This document shows positions 61,790 through 64,000 of a DNA stretch of 64,000 bases, piece after piece. This DNA comes from Bacteroides oleiciplenus YIT 12058. Lineage in GTDB: Bacteria; Bacteroidota; Bacteroidia; Bacteroidales; Bacteroidaceae. The position numbers were made by a program, and so were the translations under genes. The DNA lies in assembly GCF_000315485.1 (NCBI RefSeq), contig NZ_JH992940.1, forward strand, positions 1,079,786 through 1,143,785, given 5' to 3'. How positions within the stretch are numbered: position 1 is the first letter of the stretch; every line of letters begins with the position of its first letter. The notes under the pieces were generated by a model. That model did no database searches. It was given only the letters and a program-made list of their open reading frames with translations, and had not been told where the DNA came from.

Positions 61790-61979
61790 TAGTTAGTAGT
61801 TAGTAGTTAGTAGTTAGTAGTTAGTAGTTAGTAGTTAGTAGTTAGTAGTTAGTAGTTAGTAGTTAGTAGTTAGTAGTTAGTAGAATAGTCCCGTTATAAA
61901 AACGGTTATAATCCGGACTATCTTCTACTTACTACTTTACTACTTGCTACTAACTACTAACTACTAACTACTAACTACT
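61790..61979. repeat. Hairpin repeat with thirteen TAGTTAG heptamers
   Basis: The left arm is 13 perfect TAGTTAG copies (61790-61880); the right arm includes four or more CTAACTA copies (61948-61979) preceded by looser words. The core starts TAGAATAGTCCCGTTATAAA and ends GGACTATCTTCTACTTACT; it is the same core as at 53824. The copy number (13 versus 9) shows slippage. A GTGCTTCGCAC hairpin follows at 61984-61994. Confidence 0.85.
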
Positions 61980-62000
61980 TATCGTGCTTCGCACGATAAT

Positions 62001-62342
62001 TTACGCCGCGAGCGCCGGCGGAGCACGAAGAGATATGGTCTGTTTTAACTCTCCCTTCACTAAGGGGGTCAGTCGTTCGGCTTCCAGCACAGCCAGAAGT
62101 GCCCTCATAGGATGTAATTCCTGATATACATCAACCTCCGGAGCTTGGAAAGTTGACAAACGACCTATAACGACAAGTTCGGATTTGGAGTGTGTATGCT
62201 TACCATGAAAAGGGTGGGAATGCGTAATAATCACTCCATTGACGTAATGAACATGGGTAAATACTGTAATACTTGTCTGATATGCCACAAACAGCACCAA
62301 CAAGCATACAGCTCCTATGATTCTTTTTACCTCTTTGTTCAC
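62001..62342 (-). CDS. Small His-rich membrane-anchored protein
   Basis: The 113-residue protein has one N-terminal helix (about 9-27; GAVCLLVLFVAYQTSITVF) and then seven histidines within residues 30-51 (HVHYVNG...THSHPFHGKHTHS), a strong candidate metal-binding segment on the periplasmic side. The rest is unremarkable, ending in ALAA. Start codon is GTG. The promoter at 62374-62406 is full consensus. The TonB receptor follows in the same direction, so a periplasmic metal chaperone or sensor for that uptake system is plausible. I know no named family. Confidence 0.7.
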   Translation of the reverse strand: MNKEVKRIIGAVCLLVLFVAYQTSITVFTHVHYVNGVIITHSHPFHGKHTHSKSELVVIGRLSTFQAPEVDVYQELHPMRALLAVLEAERLTPLVKGELKQTISLRAPPALAA

Positions 62343-62373
62343 GTCTCTACAGTACTATTAAAAATTGCGACTG

Positions 62374-62406
62374 CAAAGATAGTGATTATTTTTCCACTTT
62401 TCCAAA
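62374..62406 (-). promoter_or_regulatory. Promoter of the His-rich gene (and TonB receptor)
   Basis: On the minus strand TTTG (62403-62406) and TATCTTTG (62374-62381) are separated by 21 bp. The -33 lies in the last codons of the nucleotidase gene. Confidence 0.75.
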
Positions 62407-64000
62407 CAAGTACTCATAATCGCGCTTAGCGGCCGGCACTGTCCACTCTTCGGGAATAAACTTCCACTGCCCCAACGCATGTGGTTCAATCACACCTTTC
62501 TTCTCGATGTATTGCATCAGATAATAGCGCAAATCTTTATCCGTAGAGAACAGAATACGGTCTTTCAATTCATCTTGAGAAATGCCGGCGCCTTTAGTCA
62601 ATAATTCTCCACCACCGTTACCACGATACGAATTCAATGCCACTCTATACATCTTGTCCATAGAAAAAGGAGTGCCATCGGCCATACTGATAATAGTCAC
62701 CTTTTCCCTGCTGGGTTTCGTCACATCCACCGTGTAAATGATTCCGGCAGCCGAATCGAAGTTAAAACTAAAGTTCTGGAATGAAGCGCGGTCATTTGCT
62801 CCTTCACGGCGTGTCTTACGCAACAACAGCAAATGGTCGTCAGGAGATTTCATCCGGTTTGTCCATAGATCATATGACATTTCCAGAGCATCTTTCACCT
62901 CCTTGCCGGACAACTTCATAGTATAGAGCATATTTTCATACTTATACAGATTGAACATATCACTCACAAAGACGTCTCCCTTGCTAATCTCCGTATCGTA
63001 TGACAGAGGGGCGGAAAGAGATATTTCAGCACCGGTAATTTCGAGTTGCAACGTATGAATCAGGTCGATGAAAGCCGATGAACCAAAGTAGGCGGGACGT
63101 GTAGATATCGTCTCGGTGAAGCAACCGATCTTCTTGGACACAAAGTCCTGAACAGCATCGAACTGAGGAGCAAAATGTTTTATGAAATCTTCGCTCACAC
63201 CATAGTCCTTCGTTTCCGTCAACGCTCCGTGAATCTGTTTATCTATCACTTTTCCATCACGCAGTTTCAAGGTGACATCTGCATTTGCCACAACAATTCC
63301 CTTACTTGCCGGGTCCATAATCAATACAGAGTCTCCCGCTATGTTTTTAATCTTTTTCAATTCACGGGCATGGTCGTGTCCCATCAATACAATATCGAAT
63401 CCGGGGACATTGCGAGCCACTTCCACAGAAGCATTCTCACGATATTTGCCTCCCATCAACAGTGCATCCTGTCCGGCATGGAAAATACCGATCACCAAGT
63501 CAGGCTTCTCTTGTTCGCGGATAATCTTCATCCATTTGCGGGCAGTTTCCTCCATGTCGTCAAAGCGCAAACCGCTCCATAAATTTTCTGACAGCCACAC
63601 GGGAATGGCAGGAGTAATCATACCCAGCACCACAATCTTTACGCCGTCACGTTCCAATACTTCATAAGGTTTGAAGTGTGTTTTTCCCGTAGTCGTATCA
63701 ATGATATTAGCACCCAGAACCGGGAATTTGCAGTCATCCGCCCAACGATCGAATACAGCACGTCCGGTTTCGACATCATGATTACCCATATTGCCGGTGC
63801 TGTATCCCATGAAGTTCAGCGTCTCGGCCGCCAGATGCGGAGAAACAGTATCTATATAATTGTAATAATAAGCACAAGGCTGACCTTGCAGGATGTCTCC
63901 ATTATCCAGAAGCAACAGATTATCCTTATAAACCTCGCGCTCCTTCTGCACAAGAGCATACACACGCGCCAAACTTCCCTCTGCTTCATGACGCAGTATA
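62386..64000 (-). CDS. 5'-nucleotidase / 2',3'-cyclic phosphodiesterase-type enzyme, partial (N-terminus outside window)
   Basis: The frame stays open to the right edge (RHEAEGSLARV...), so the true start is beyond it and the 537 residues seen lack the first metal motif. Visible are the calcineurin-like metallophosphatase motifs GDILQGQP, NMGNHDVETG, GIFHAGQD and LMGHDHAREL, then the 5_nucleotid_C domain (about 270 to end) with NSYRGNGGGELLTKGAG. UshA/CpdB-type enzymes hydrolyse nucleotides or cyclic nucleotides in the periplasm for salvage. Confidence 0.88.
   Translation of the reverse strand, partial: ILRHEAEGSLARVYALVQKEREVYKDNLLLLDNGDILQGQPCAYYYNYIDTVSPHLAAETLNFMGYSTGNMGNHDVETGRAVFDRWADDCKFPVLGANIIDTTTGKTHFKPYEVLERDGVKIVVLGMITPAIPVWLSENLWSGLRFDDMEETARKWMKIIREQEKPDLVIGIFHAGQDALLMGGKYRENASVEVARNVPGFDIVLMGHDHARELKKIKNIAGDSVLIMDPASKGIVVANADVTLKLRDGKVIDKQIHGALTETKDYGVSEDFIKHFAPQFDAVQDFVSKKIGCFTETISTRPAYFGSSAFIDLIHTLQLEITGAEISLSAPLSYDTEISKGDVFVSDMFNLYKYENMLYTMKLSGKEVKDALEMSYDLWTNRMKSPDDHLLLLRKTRREGANDRASFQNFSFNFDSAAGIIYTVDVTKPSREKVTIISMADGTPFSMDKMYRVALNSYRGNGGGELLTKGAGISQDELKDRILFSTDKDLRYYLMQYIEKKGVIEPHALGQWKFIPEEWTVPAAKRDYEYLFGKVEK

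Overview
The window looks like a chromosomal segment of a gut Bacteroides or close relative. Evidence: promoters of the Bacteroidetes type (TTTG about 19-21 bp upstream of TAnnTTTG) recur throughout; TonB-dependent receptors carry carboxypeptidase-regulatory-like N-terminal domains; there is a propeller/Y_Y_Y regulator, a class III fructose bisphosphatase, a DUF4492-cydAB operon, and many families typical of Bacteroidales (DUF3575, DUF4251, DUF4878, DUF5103). No integrase, transposase, CRISPR array or rRNA operon was seen. The partial amidase at the left edge is the only hint of a possible mobile region.

Layout. 1-5.7 kb: end of a zinc amidase, then a TonB-dependent receptor with a duplicated-domain surface lipoprotein (no SusD). 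5.8-10.9 kb: EttA, tRNA-Lys, a DUF3575 protein, a soluble histidine kinase and a small ferredoxin-fold-like protein. 10.9-16.5 kb: a GH31 glycosidase under a membrane regulator that has the sensor half of a hybrid two-component system but no kinase. 16.5-24.2 kb: small housekeeping and stress genes (DUF4251, TMEM175-like channel, AraC regulator, flavin-fold and VOC proteins, MATE pump, OmpA lipoprotein, MtgA, T9SS-plug homologue). 24.2-27.3 kb: cytochrome bd operon. 27.5-34.2 kb: a TolC/MacA/MacB-type efflux operon followed by its own LytS/LytTR two-component pair. 34.2-37 kb: a probable small RNA, a 30-residue membrane peptide, a bile-salt-hydrolase-like enzyme and a YhiM homologue. 37-40.8 kb: oxidative pentose phosphate operon gnd-zwf-pgl. 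40.9-53.2 kb: SDF symporter, GDP-fucose synthesis (gmd, fcl), acyl-CoA ligase, sulfatase, 16-residue-repeat surface protein, fbp, YidE-type transporter. 53.2-64 kb: three tRNAs, MATE pump, Crp/Fnr regulator, YiiX-like hydrolase, creatininase-family enzyme, AraC regulator, a probable metal-related TonB receptor with a His-rich small protein, and a partial 5'-nucleotidase.

Two themes stand out beyond the genes. First, at least a dozen intergenic spaces are filled by long hairpins whose arms are tandem 7-8 bp words, different in each place, while several share a core ending in GCGCAGCC; they often start exactly at stop codons. Second, three short terminator-ended transcription units look like small RNAs. 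One of them sits behind an FNR-type box next to a Crp/Fnr gene that has the same box in its own promoter, which suggests an FnrS-like circuit. All function calls come from reading motifs in the sequence; no database search was run.
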